From Gordonia otitidis NBRC 100426 (GTDB lineage Bacteria > Actinomycetota > Actinomycetes > Mycobacteriales > Mycobacteriaceae), in NCBI RefSeq assembly GCF_000248075.1, contig NZ_BAFB01000005.1, forward strand, positions 62,001 to 126,000: a stretch of DNA of 64,000 bases, given 5' to 3'. Below the pieces are notes generated by a model that saw only the letters and a program-made list of their open reading frames with translations, was not told the origin of the DNA and made no database searches. This document shows positions 1-7,206 of this stretch, piece by piece; within the stretch, counting starts at the first letter, position 1, and each line of letters opens with the position of its first letter. A program made the position numbers and the translations under genes.

Positions 1-780
1 GACTCGGCCCAGAACGCGGTCGTGATCGGAGCAGGATTCATCGGATGCGAGGTCGCCGCGAGTCTCTCGTCGCAGGGTGTCTCCGTCACGATCGTCGAAC
101 CGGCTCCGACGCCGCTTGCGCTTGCTCTCGGCCCGCGGATCGGTGAGCTCGTCACCCGGATGCACGAAGCCAACGGTGTCAGGGTGCTGACCGGTGTCGG
201 GGTGTCGGAGATCGTCGCGGGAGACGGTGACGTGGTCCGCGAGGTCAGACTCGACGACGGGACCGTCCTACCCGCGGACCTCGTCGTCGCGGGGATCGGC
301 TCGGTACCTGTCACCGACTATCTCGACGGTTCGGGTATCGAGCTCGCACCGCGTGAGGTGGGTGGTGGAATAGCCTGTGACGCAACGGGACATACATCGG
401 TACCGGACGTGTACGCCGTCGGGGACGTCGCCAACTGGCTCGACGGCGCCGGCTCGCCGAGGCGTGTGGAGCACTGGAACCACACGGTCGAGCAGGCAGC
501 GGTCGTGGCGGCAGACATCACCGGGGGCGAGGGGGTCGCGGCTGCGGTGCCGTACTTCTGGAGCGACCAGTTCGATCTCAAGATCCAGGTCCTCGGCGAC
601 CCGAGAGCCGACGACGACGTACACATCGTCTCCGACGACGGCAAGAAGTTCCTCGCCTACTACAGCAGGGACGGTGTGCTCACCGCGGTCGTGGGCGCTG
701 GCAAGGTCGGCGCGGTGATGAAGACCCGGCCGAAACTGCAGACGCCGACCCCGATCTCGGAGCTCGTGCCCGACGCATGA
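1..780 (+). CDS. FAD-dependent ferredoxin/rubredoxin reductase, C-terminal part (5' end outside window)
   Basis: The frame is open from base 1, so the start lies upstream; 259 residues are visible. It opens inside the NAD(P)H-binding Rossmann fold (GAGFIGCEVAA, residues about 10-20) and later carries the second FAD motif VPDVYAVGDVANW, followed by the C-terminal reductase domain. This order fits the rhodocoxin/putidaredoxin reductase family, which passes electrons from NAD(P)H to a small ferredoxin serving a P450 or oxygenase. No ferredoxin or P450 is visible here, so the partner is unknown. Its stop overlaps the start of the following gene by 4 bp (ATGA), so the two are probably cotranscribed. 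Family is clear; substrate system is not. Confidence 0.88.
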   Translation, partial: DSAQNAVVIGAGFIGCEVAASLSSQGVSVTIVEPAPTPLALALGPRIGELVTRMHEANGVRVLTGVGVSEIVAGDGDVVREVRLDDGTVLPADLVVAGIGSVPVTDYLDGSGIELAPREVGGGIACDATGHTSVPDVYAVGDVANWLDGAGSPRRVEHWNHTVEQAAVVAADITGGEGVAAAVPYFWSDQFDLKIQVLGDPRADDDVHIVSDDGKKFLAYYSRDGVLTAVVGAGKVGAVMKTRPKLQTPTPISELVPDA

Positions 781-1535
781 ACTCGACGTCGCGTGGGGCG
801 GGCCCGGGTCGAACCGAGGGCATCTCGGCCGAGAGCGTGCGCGCGGCTATCGAGCGGATCGCCGATCCAGACAGAGCAGAGTCCGCGGCGCGCTATTTCC
901 AGGCAGGTCCCGGCGGCTACGGCGGCGACGATCGGTTCCTGGGCGTCCGCGTACCGCAGTTGCGTGCGATCGCGCGGACAGCGCGCGGTCTCGACCGCAC
1001 ACAGGTGGCCGAGTTGGTCGACTCGGCCGCCCACGAGGTACGGCTCGCGGGCCTGTTCTGCCTACGCGACGGGTTCGAGCGGGCCGCGCCCGACGACGTC
1101 GACGCGTGGGCAAAGGTGTACCTCGCCGCCGTTGCCGCGGGCAGGGTGAACAACTGGGATCTCGTCGATTCGTCTGCCGATCCGGTCCTCGGGGAATGGT
1201 CATGGCAGCGAGCCGATCCCGGTGTGCTGACCGACTTCGCTCGGCGAGATGACCTGTGGGAACGACGAATCGGCATCATCGGCACCTTCGCATGGCTCAA
1301 ACACGGTGACGCACAGGCGTTGCAGCTGGTGGCCCCGCTGGTGGTCGACGACCGGCGGCCATTGATCCAGAAGGCTTTCGGCTGGATGCTGCGGGAGATG
1401 GGCAAACGCGTCGACGGCTCATTACTGTTGTCCTACCTCGACGCCCACGCAGCGCAGATGGGGCGAACCGCACTCGGTTACGCCGTCGAACACCTCGAAC
1501 CGGATACACGAGCGCACTATCGGTCGCTGCGCTGA
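777..1535 (+). CDS. AlkD-type DNA alkylation repair protein
   Basis: A 252-residue protein of the DNA alkylation repair (AlkD/AlkC, HEAT-repeat) family, which excises N3- and N7-alkylated purines without base flipping. Supporting motifs are the early FLGVRVPQLR segment, NNWDLVD near the middle, RRIGIIGTFAWLKHGD and KAFGWMLREMGKR in the C-terminal half, typical of the positively charged helical repeats that cradle DNA. Length agrees with the family (about 220-250). The ATG overlaps the stop of the upstream reductase (ATGA), an unexpected pairing of electron transfer and DNA repair that may only reflect compact packing. The first 20 residues look disordered. Confidence 0.85.
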   Translation: MNSTSRGAGPGRTEGISAESVRAAIERIADPDRAESAARYFQAGPGGYGGDDRFLGVRVPQLRAIARTARGLDRTQVAELVDSAAHEVRLAGLFCLRDGFERAAPDDVDAWAKVYLAAVAAGRVNNWDLVDSSADPVLGEWSWQRADPGVLTDFARRDDLWERRIGIIGTFAWLKHGDAQALQLVAPLVVDDRRPLIQKAFGWMLREMGKRVDGSLLLSYLDAHAAQMGRTALGYAVEHLEPDTRAHYRSLR

Positions 1536-1539
1536 GCCG

Positions 1540-1557
1540 GGTCACGGCACCGTGACC
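1540..1557. terminator. Stem-loop between convergent genes
   Basis: GGTCACGG (1540-1547) and CCGTGACC (1550-1557) are perfect inverted arms, lying between the stop of the AlkD-like gene and the stop of the leftward CLC gene at 1558. It could end transcription from both sides. There is no T-tract on either side, as is common in high-GC actinobacteria. Confidence 0.5.
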
Positions 1558-2898
1558 TCAGGCCGGGTGACCCGCGCGGAGCATCCGTTCACGGAGTGCG
1601 TCGTAGATAGGTGGACTGCGTAGTAGTGACGCGACGATCACCGCCGCGGCGCCGGCCGCGAGGAGGGGGACGGTCACGCTCGTGATGGTCGTCATCTCGA
1701 TGACCAACACGATGCCGGTGAACGGTGCCCTGACCACCGAGGCGAACAGGCTCGACATGCCGACGAGCACCAGCGACAACACCAGCCGCCGCCCCAGATC
1801 GTCGGAGAACAGCTCGACGAACCGCGCGAACAGCAGACCGAGCAGTGCGCCGAGTGCCAACATCGGCGCGAAGATGCCGCCCGGGGTACCGACGGAATAG
1901 GACAACGGTCCGCCGATGAACCGCACGGCGAGAAAAACGATGAGGCTGAGAAGCGCGAACCGCTGACCGTCGAAGATCTTCTGCGACAGCGCGTCCCCGC
2001 CACCAACGAGATCGGGATCGACTTGCATGACCGCGCCGATGACCGCCCCCACAGCGGCGGCTTTCACGACGGCGGGGATACGTGCGAGTGCATCGAACCA
2101 GCGCAGCATCGCACGGATGAGCCAGTTGTACGCTACTCCCACCAGGCCGACGAATGCTCCGAACAATACGAACACCGGAAGCAGCGCGAAGCTCGGACGT
2201 GCAATCGCCGACACCGCGAAGTCGGGGTGATCGCCGAGGACGAGACGTGAGCACCCCACCGCTGTGGCGACCGAGGCCAGAGTCCAGACCAGAAGTCGGA
2301 TACGGACGTTCTTCGCGATCTCCTCGAAGACGAACATCGCCGCGCTGATGGGGGCGTTGAAGGCGACGGCGAGACCTGCTCCTGCCAGGACGGTCTGCAG
2401 TCCCCGCACCTCGTCGGCGCTCGCACGGAACAGGCGCCCCGCAGCCGCACCGATCGTCGCGCCGATGTGCACCGTCGGTCCTTCGCGGCCGAGCACCATC
2501 CCGGCCAGCCCGATCGAGAGCAGACCGCCGACAAAGCGCGCGGGTACCACCCGCAACGGCGGGGGATCGGCTTCGCGGCGCTCGACCGCCTCGACATGTT
2601 GGATGCCGCTACCGGCAGCGAGCGGGACCCGGACGGCAATCCACGTCGCACCCGCTGCGGCGGCGGCCGAGACCGCCACCGGCACAAGCCATCCCCACGG
2701 TCCGTGTGACGATGTCCAGCCCAGAACGGTTCCCGTGCGCCAGATGTCGATGTGCTCGAGAAGCCAGCGGAACCCACCGCCGACGAATCCGGTGACAGCG
2801 CCCGCGGCGGCAGCGATGAGCGTCAGGACGACCAGCGCGCGCACGTCGAGCCTTTCCTGCTCGACGCGGTGGAAGCCTGCGTGGTCGGAGTGACTCAC
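1558..2898 (-). CDS. CLC-family chloride channel / H+-Cl- antiporter
   Basis: About 446 residues with many hydrophobic helices. The CLC selectivity signatures are present: GSGIQHVEAV (the GSGIP region), GREGPTVHIG and GGIFAPMLALGA (GxFxP region). These proteins move chloride across the inner membrane, either as channels or in exchange for protons; the glutamate in GREGP is the usual gating residue. The GTG at 2898 is chosen because it overlaps the stop of the upstream doxX-like gene as GTGA; the frame is open further upstream, but that stretch is DoxX coding sequence in another frame. It is the last gene of a leftward group kshB-like/doxX/clc. No C-terminal CBS domains are seen. Confidence 0.87.
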   Translation of the reverse strand: MSHSDHAGFHRVEQERLDVRALVVLTLIAAAAGAVTGFVGGGFRWLLEHIDIWRTGTVLGWTSSHGPWGWLVPVAVSAAAAAGATWIAVRVPLAAGSGIQHVEAVERREADPPPLRVVPARFVGGLLSIGLAGMVLGREGPTVHIGATIGAAAGRLFRASADEVRGLQTVLAGAGLAVAFNAPISAAMFVFEEIAKNVRIRLLVWTLASVATAVGCSRLVLGDHPDFAVSAIARPSFALLPVFVLFGAFVGLVGVAYNWLIRAMLRWFDALARIPAVVKAAAVGAVIGAVMQVDPDLVGGGDALSQKIFDGQRFALLSLIVFLAVRFIGGPLSYSVGTPGGIFAPMLALGALLGLLFARFVELFSDDLGRRLVLSLVLVGMSSLFASVVRAPFTGIVLVIEMTTITSVTVPLLAAGAAAVIVASLLRSPPIYDALRERMLRAGHPA

Positions 2899-3287
2899 GA
2901 AGCGTTGCGGAAGACTTTCACCGCGGCCGCGATGAGGGGAATCTGCAGCGGCAGACGGCCGATCGCGATGGCCTTGTACACCGCGGGCTTGTGCCACCAC
3001 ATCCGGACCATGTTCACGTTCGCCGGATAGACCGCCACGAACAGTGCCGCCGCCGACGCCGCGGCGGGTCGTCGGGTCTGCGGAACGAGCAGTCCCGCGC
3101 CGATGCCGAGTTCTGCGACCCCCGACGCGTAGGTCAGTGCGCGGGCGTCGGTCCCCAGCGCATCGCTGATCTCGGGTGGGACTATCTCGTCGAACGGCTT
3201 GGGGACGGCGAAGTGCAGCGCACCCATTCCGAGCAGCATGCCGCCCAGCACGCGGGCCAGACGGTTCGTCGAAGCGTCTGGCGTCAT
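2895..3287 (-). CDS. DoxX-family small membrane protein
   Basis: 130 residues with about four hydrophobic segments (LGGMLLGMGALHFAVP, ALTYASGVAELGIGAGLLV, AAALFVAVYPANVNMV and the C-terminal stretch), the plan of DoxX/SURF4-like proteins. Family members are linked to redox stress or thiol metabolism, but the role here is undefined. The ATG at 3287 lies one base after the stop of the upstream reductase gene, and its stop overlaps the clc GTG, so the three genes are translationally linked. The frame is open upstream of the ATG but overlaps the reductase, so the short form is preferred. Confidence 0.75.
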   Translation of the reverse strand: MTPDASTNRLARVLGGMLLGMGALHFAVPKPFDEIVPPEISDALGTDARALTYASGVAELGIGAGLLVPQTRRPAAASAAALFVAVYPANVNMVRMWWHKPAVYKAIAIGRLPLQIPLIAAAVKVFRNAS

Positions 3288-3288
3288 G

Positions 3289-4344
3289 TCAGAACTCGAT
3301 TCGTAGTCGGTCGGAGGTCGGGTGCGCCTGACAACCCAGGATGTACCCGTCTTCGATGTCTTCGGGGTCGAGTGCACCGTCGTTGTCCATCTCGACCGTT
3401 CCCTCGGTCAATGTACATGCGCACGAACCGCACTCGCCCTCCTGGCACGAATACGGCGCATCGAGTCCCGCTTCGAGCATGATGTCGATCAGCGAACGAC
3501 TACGCGGCCATGCGAGTTCGTGGGTCTCGCCGTCGAGTTCGACCTCGACCACCGCTGCGGCCGCTTTCTCGTCGTCGGAGACCTCGGTCAGTTCGTGATC
3601 GGCGAACGGGTCGCCTGACAGCGAGTTGTACACCTCGGTGTGCACGTCGTGGTGGGCGAATCCGGCGGTGTCGAGCGCCCTGTGGACAGCGTCCATGAAC
3701 GGTCCCGGTCCGCACATGTAGGCGATGCGCCCGACGTAGGGAGAGAAGATCTCGGCCAGGGCGGCGGCGTCCGGTAGGCCCCTGTCGGTTTCGAGCCAGT
3801 GGATGACGGTCAGGTTGTCGGCGTTGGCGCGGGAGAGTTCGTCGAGTTCGGCGGCGAAGATGACGTCGTCGGCGCTGCGATTGGCATAGAAGAAGACCAC
3901 CGGGGCGGTCGAGGACGCGAGGGCCGTCTTGAGGATCGACATCACGGGGGTGACGCCGCTACCGGCGGCGATGAGCAGCATCGGGTTGTCGAGCGTGTGC
4001 GGGGTGAACACCCCCGAAGGCGGCAACACTTCGATCTCGGTGCCGGCGGCGAGGTTGTCGCACACCCAATTCGAGCCATATCCGTCGACGGTCCGCTTGA
4101 CCGTGACCTTGGGGAGTTCGTCGGTCGCTGGAGACGAGGCCAGCGAGTAGCACCGCGCCACCGAGCCCGTCTGGTCGCTGGGGATGCGGAGCGTGAGGAA
4201 CTGACCCGGCTTGTAGTCGGTGAAGGCATCCTTGTGCTCATCGGGGATCTCGAACACGATCGAGCGTGCGTCGGCGGTCTCGTCTATCACGTCGGCCACG
4301 GTCAGGATCACACTGCGTGATCCGTGCGGGGTCAGTTCTGCCAT
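3289..4344 (-). CDS. kshB: KshB-like oxygenase reductase (FAD/NAD domain plus C-terminal 2Fe-2S ferredoxin)
   Basis: 351 residues laid out as FAD-binding domain (PGQFLTLRIPS and the RCYSLASSP flavin motif, about 45-75), NAD-binding domain (LIAAGSGVTP about 125; MCGPGPFM about 215) and a C-terminal plant-type ferredoxin with CQEGECGSCAC plus a later GCQ cysteine. This is the organisation of KshB, the reductase of 3-ketosteroid 9-alpha-hydroxylase, and of PaaE-like reductases. From memory the sequence follows mycobacterial KshB closely across all three domains. A KstR-like operator lies just upstream (4382-4395), which favours the steroid assignment. The oxygenase partner KshA is not in the window, so a different Rieske oxygenase partner is possible. 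Confidence 0.75.
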   Translation of the reverse strand: MAELTPHGSRSVILTVADVIDETADARSIVFEIPDEHKDAFTDYKPGQFLTLRIPSDQTGSVARCYSLASSPATDELPKVTVKRTVDGYGSNWVCDNLAAGTEIEVLPPSGVFTPHTLDNPMLLIAAGSGVTPVMSILKTALASSTAPVVFFYANRSADDVIFAAELDELSRANADNLTVIHWLETDRGLPDAAALAEIFSPYVGRIAYMCGPGPFMDAVHRALDTAGFAHHDVHTEVYNSLSGDPFADHELTEVSDDEKAAAAVVEVELDGETHELAWPRSRSLIDIMLEAGLDAPYSCQEGECGSCACTLTEGTVEMDNDGALDPEDIEDGYILGCQAHPTSDRLRIEF

Positions 4345-4381
4345 CTCGCGGACTCTCCTGCGTACCTGTCGTCCTCAAAAC

Positions 4382-4395
4382 GAGAACACGTTCTA
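4382..4395. promoter_or_regulatory. KstR-like operator upstream of the kshB-like gene
   Basis: The bases GAGAACACGTTCTA match the KstR consensus as I recall it (TNNAACNNGTTNNA) at every fixed position except the first. The core AGAAC-AC-GTTCT is an inverted repeat. It lies about 38 bp before the ATG at 4344 on the leftward strand, where a TetR-family repressor could block transcription. Confidence 0.6.
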
Positions 4396-4497
4396 ATTCA
4401 GCCTAGCGTAGCTGATCGGCCCAGGGTATCGACTAGGTCGTCCGACGGCCGGGCGAGGTCACGTCAGATGCCGGAGTGGTTCTTTTGAGCCGCTGTT

Positions 4498-4535
4498 CGG
4501 AACTGCTCGTTCAGCCCGCTCGGAACTGCTCGTTC
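4498..4535. repeat. Two direct copies of a 15-bp word beyond the lipase 3' end
   Basis: CGGAACTGCTCGTTC occurs at 4498-4512 and again at 4521-4535, a 23-bp period, just past the stop of the leftward lipase gene. It resembles the short tandem duplications at other gene ends in this window. No function is evident. Confidence 0.6.
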
Positions 4536-4541
4536 GTCCAC

Positions 4542-5699
4542 TCAGCGCGCGAAGGCGCTACGCAGGAAATCGTCCCACGCCGCCCACTGCGCGGAATTCA
4601 TCTGGGTGTGGCTGCCCGTGCCGAGAACGGTCCGATGGTCCACGCCGTTCGCGGTGAAGTCCGCCTCGAGCTTCGCGTGCAGCGGGGAGGGCACGGTGAG
4701 GTCGCCCGCGTTGACGAGCAACAGGGTCGGTCTGGTGTACCCGGACGTGGGCACCGCCATGTACCGCTCGAGGGAGGCCCGCAGCGCAGGTGATCCGAGC
4801 GGCTTGGCGAGCAGGCTTCCGAACGCCGTCCCGGCAGGGACCGTGGGGGCCGGGCAGCCCTTCCCCACGGTGTCCACGAGACGCCGACCGTAGGGCGAGA
4901 GGTAGCTGTCGACATCGACTGTCGGGTCCGCAACCCGGTTGCCCGCGAGCACCGCGAGCAGATAGCCGTAGGCCTTCTCCAGGACTGCTGGAGCAGGCGG
5001 GACGTACGGCCCGAGCAAGCCCATCACCTCCTCGACGTCGGATTCGGGGTCGACTGCGATCGCTCCCCGGAAGTCCGTTGGCCCGCCGTACCTGCTCTGC
5101 AGGTGTGCGGTCGCGAGTGCGGCGTGCCCGCCCTGCGACGGACCGGCAACCACCCACTTGTCGGCCAGACGCGGTTCGACGGTGCGCGCCGCGTGCAGCA
5201 GATCGATGGTGGCAGCGCCCTCGCTGTCGACGTTCAGATACGGATGGACGCCGGTGTCGAACCGTCCGAGCCCCACGTAGTCGGGTGCGACGACCGCGTA
5301 CCCGGACGCCAGGAGGCGTGCGACGAACCTGTCCGACTTGGCATCCGGGGCGCTCTGGCCGCCGCAGCCCGGTCCGTACCCGGACGTGCCGTGTGTGTAG
5401 GCGACCACGGGCCAGCCTCCTGCGGGCGGCCGTCCGGCGGGAAGGAGTAGGCCACCGCTAGCAGGCACCCGCTGTCCGTCGGCGCCACGTGTCCAGTAGT
5501 CGATCGCGATCCCGTGAGCGGCACCACGCCAGCCGTCGGGGCGGGCCTGGGTGTCGATGACCGACCCGGCGGAGCTGGACCGGCTTGCGGTCGGCGCAGC
5601 ATGAGTCGGTGTCGCCTGCGCGAGCGGCGCTGTAAGCGCGAGGCTTACCGCAGCGGCTACCGCGGCGATCGCCGCTCTGGTGGATACGGCGACGCTCAC
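4542..5699 (-). CDS. Secreted lipase-like alpha/beta hydrolase (secretory lipase family)
   Basis: 385 residues from a GTG preceded by GGAGG at 8-9 bp spacing. The N-terminus is a Sec-type signal peptide: a short start, a hydrophobic Ala-rich core (AAIAAVAAAVSLALTAP) and a likely cleavage site near AQA (about 27-29). The mature part is an alpha/beta hydrolase with an oxyanion THGTSG motif (about 102-107), the nucleophile elbow GPSQGG (Ser188), an Asp in NAGDLTVP and a His in GTGSHTQMN. This fits the LIP/secretory lipase family (PF03583), whose members hydrolyse triacylglycerols or esters outside the cell. The frame is open further upstream, but the signal peptide and ribosome site place the start at 5699. 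Confidence 0.83.
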   Translation of the reverse strand: MSVAVSTRAAIAAVAAAVSLALTAPLAQATPTHAAPTASRSSSAGSVIDTQARPDGWRGAAHGIAIDYWTRGADGQRVPASGGLLLPAGRPPAGGWPVVAYTHGTSGYGPGCGGQSAPDAKSDRFVARLLASGYAVVAPDYVGLGRFDTGVHPYLNVDSEGAATIDLLHAARTVEPRLADKWVVAGPSQGGHAALATAHLQSRYGGPTDFRGAIAVDPESDVEEVMGLLGPYVPPAPAVLEKAYGYLLAVLAGNRVADPTVDVDSYLSPYGRRLVDTVGKGCPAPTVPAGTAFGSLLAKPLGSPALRASLERYMAVPTSGYTRPTLLLVNAGDLTVPSPLHAKLEADFTANGVDHRTVLGTGSHTQMNSAQWAAWDDFLRSAFAR

Positions 5700-5797
5700 G
5701 GTGTGGACCTCCGAGGAAATCTGATGTTGATGGTCGGGCAACCGCAGCATACGAGTCGGCCGCCATCGGGCATGTGCGATTGGGGTGAAGACCCAGC

Positions 5798-6496
5798 TCA
5801 CCCGAGAGCGCGCAGGCCGTCGGTGAGTGTCGCGCACCCGGACACGATCAGCGCGGTCAGATCGGCTTCGGGATCAGCCAACCACTGCTCGTAGGCGGCG
5901 AGGGTGGCGCCCAGACACATCCAGCCGATGGTCTGGGGAATGTGGTCGCCGACGTCGAGTGTGAGTCTGCGCGCACAGAATTCTGCGACCACCTGACGCC
6001 ACTCGGCATACATCAGCATCGAATATGCTTGCAACGCAGGCACTCCCAGAAGCAGTGTCATGCGACGACGATGGTGATCGAGGTAGGCGTCGTCGACCGC
6101 GTTGAACGACACGAGCGCGTCGGTCAACGCCTGCGCGATCGGCAGTTCCGGGGGGATTCCGGCCAGCAGCATGCGCATGTCGTCGAGGTGTGAGTCGAAG
6201 TCTCCCCAGCAGATGGCGTTCTTCGACGGGTAGTAGCGGAACAAGGTGCGCCTGGCGATGCCCGCGGCGTCGGCGATGTCGTCGACACTGGTGTTCTCGA
6301 AGCCCGACTCGGTGAACATGTCGATCGCGATCTCGCTGATCTCGTCGCGCGTCGTGATCGGCCTGCGGCCCGGTGTCGCCGCGGGCCTGCGGCGTGGTGT
6401 CGGCGAGGGCCTTCGGCGTGGTGTCGTCGGGGGCCTTCGGCCCGGTGCGTTCGGGGGCTCCGGGGCCGTCGAGGTGGTGGGGTCCGAAGGGTTCAT
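5798..6496 (-). CDS. mftR: MftR, TetR-family regulator of the mycofactocin cluster
   Basis: 232 residues from the ATG at 6496 (AGGTGAGG just upstream). A basic Pro-rich arm (residues 18-49) precedes a TetR helix-turn-helix (TSVDDIADAAGIARRTLFRYYPSKNAICWG) and a ligand-binding C-terminal domain. It is divergent from mftABCD, the usual place of MftR, a repressor that in mycobacteria responds to long-chain acyl-CoA. The arm is odd: an 8-residue unit P-[GR]-R-R-P-x-x-T occurs four times, the last copy running into the start of the TetR domain, as if the native N-terminus had been tandemly duplicated. A later start would remove the arm, but the ATG at 6496 has the visible ribosome site. Confidence 0.87.
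   Translation of the reverse strand: MNPSDPTTSTAPEPPNAPGRRPPTTPRRRPSPTPRRRPAATPGRRPITTRDEISEIAIDMFTESGFENTSVDDIADAAGIARRTLFRYYPSKNAICWGDFDSHLDDMRMLLAGIPPELPIAQALTDALVSFNAVDDAYLDHHRRRMTLLLGVPALQAYSMLMYAEWRQVVAEFCARRLTLDVGDHIPQTIGWMCLGATLAAYEQWLADPEADLTALIVSGCATLTDGLRALG
6350..6445 (-). repeat. Four tandem 24-bp units inside mftR encoding a Pro/Arg arm
   Basis: Four 24-bp units encode PGRRPPTT, PRRRPSPT, PRRRPAAT and PGRRPITT (MftR residues 18-49). The unit length keeps the frame. The DNA copies differ by several substitutions, so the expansion is not brand new. Confidence 0.8.
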
Positions 6497-6555
6497 CCTC
6501 ACCTGTCCGTCTGGATAGTTTCCGCTGTGGGCTGTTTTCATGCACCCGGTGCCAT

Positions 6556-6591
6556 TATAGTGTTGCGTGATCCACTTCACTTCACCAACAC
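6556..6591 (+). promoter_or_regulatory. Candidate mftA promoter -10 and overlapping inverted repeat (possible MftR site)
   Basis: TATAGT at 6556-6561 is a reasonable -10 hexamer; no convincing -35 is seen. GTGTTG (6560-6565) and CAACAC (6586-6591) form an inverted repeat that starts at the -10 and ends just before the ribosome site AGGAGG (6593-6598). Position suggests a repressor operator in the mftR-mftA divergent region. Confidence 0.4.
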
Positions 6592-6606
6592 AAGGAGGTT
6601 TGGATC

Positions 6607-6741
6607 ATGGCAGATCAGTCAGCCAAGTCTGTGCAGGACGCGACGGCGACCACCGGGATTCCGGCGGACACCGATGCCGAGCTCGTGGGCGAATCGCTTG
6701 TCGAAGAGGTCTCGATCGACGGGATGTGCGGGGTCTACTGA
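6607..6741 (+). CDS. mftA: MftA, mycofactocin precursor peptide
   Basis: A 44-residue peptide ending in IDGMCGVY, the hallmark C-terminus of mycofactocin precursors. The last two residues, Val-Tyr, become the cofactor core: MftC decarboxylates the Tyr and cross-links it to Val. The first 30 or so residues are an acidic leader bound by MftB. The ATG is preceded by AGGAGG at 8 bp. The TGA stop shares its last base with the ATG of mftB (TGATG), so the two are coupled. It is easily missed by gene callers because of its length. Confidence 0.96.
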   Translation: MADQSAKSVQDATATTGIPADTDAELVGESLVEEVSIDGMCGVY

Positions 6742-7103
6742 TGTCCGCACCGACATCGCATGAGGTCACCGGGGGTCGCGACGCGGCCACCGGTGACCCG
6801 GCCGCATCCGCCACCACCGGCCGACCTGCAGCGACCTTCGACGCCGCGGAGGCCTGGCAGCTCAACCCGAAGGTCGCGTTACGCCCAGAACCCTTCGGCG
6901 CGTTGCTTTATCACTTCGGGACGCGCAAGCTCTCGTTCCTCAAGAACCTCACGGTGGTCGGCATCGTCGAATCCCTGCGCGATCACGACAGCGCCGACGA
7001 CGCCCTCGCGGCAGCGGGTATCGACGCGGCCCAGCGTCCGCTCTATGTGCAGGCGCTCGACGCTCTCGCCGCGTCGGAGATGATCTGTCGTCGCGCGGCC
7101 TGA
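6741..7103 (+). CDS. mftB: MftB, RiPP recognition element chaperone
   Basis: 120 residues. After a variable Ala/Thr-rich N-terminus of about 30 residues comes the PqqD-like RRE fold (AWQLNPKVALRPEPFGALLYHFGTRKLSFLKN... in part), with a C-terminal helical region. MftB binds the MftA leader and presents the core to MftC. The ATG overlaps the mftA stop by one base. The 103-bp gap to mftC holds the direct repeat TCCACAGCAAGC twice (about 7165-7190), with no clear function. Confidence 0.93.
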   Translation: MSAPTSHEVTGGRDAATGDPAASATTGRPAATFDAAEAWQLNPKVALRPEPFGALLYHFGTRKLSFLKNLTVVGIVESLRDHDSADDALAAAGIDAAQRPLYVQALDALAASEMICRRAA

Positions 7104-7206
7104 GGCGACCTGAGCCTCGGAAGAAGTCAGCCCCTCGCGGCCGTACGTCCGCGTAAGCTCCCACGTCCACAGCAAGCTTCTCCACAGCAAGCGCCAAGGA
7201 GTATCC

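Noticed and set aside
4542-5837. A longer lipase with 46 extra N-terminal residues
   Set aside because: The extra part is charged and precedes a good signal peptide. The GTG at 5699 has a strong ribosome site.
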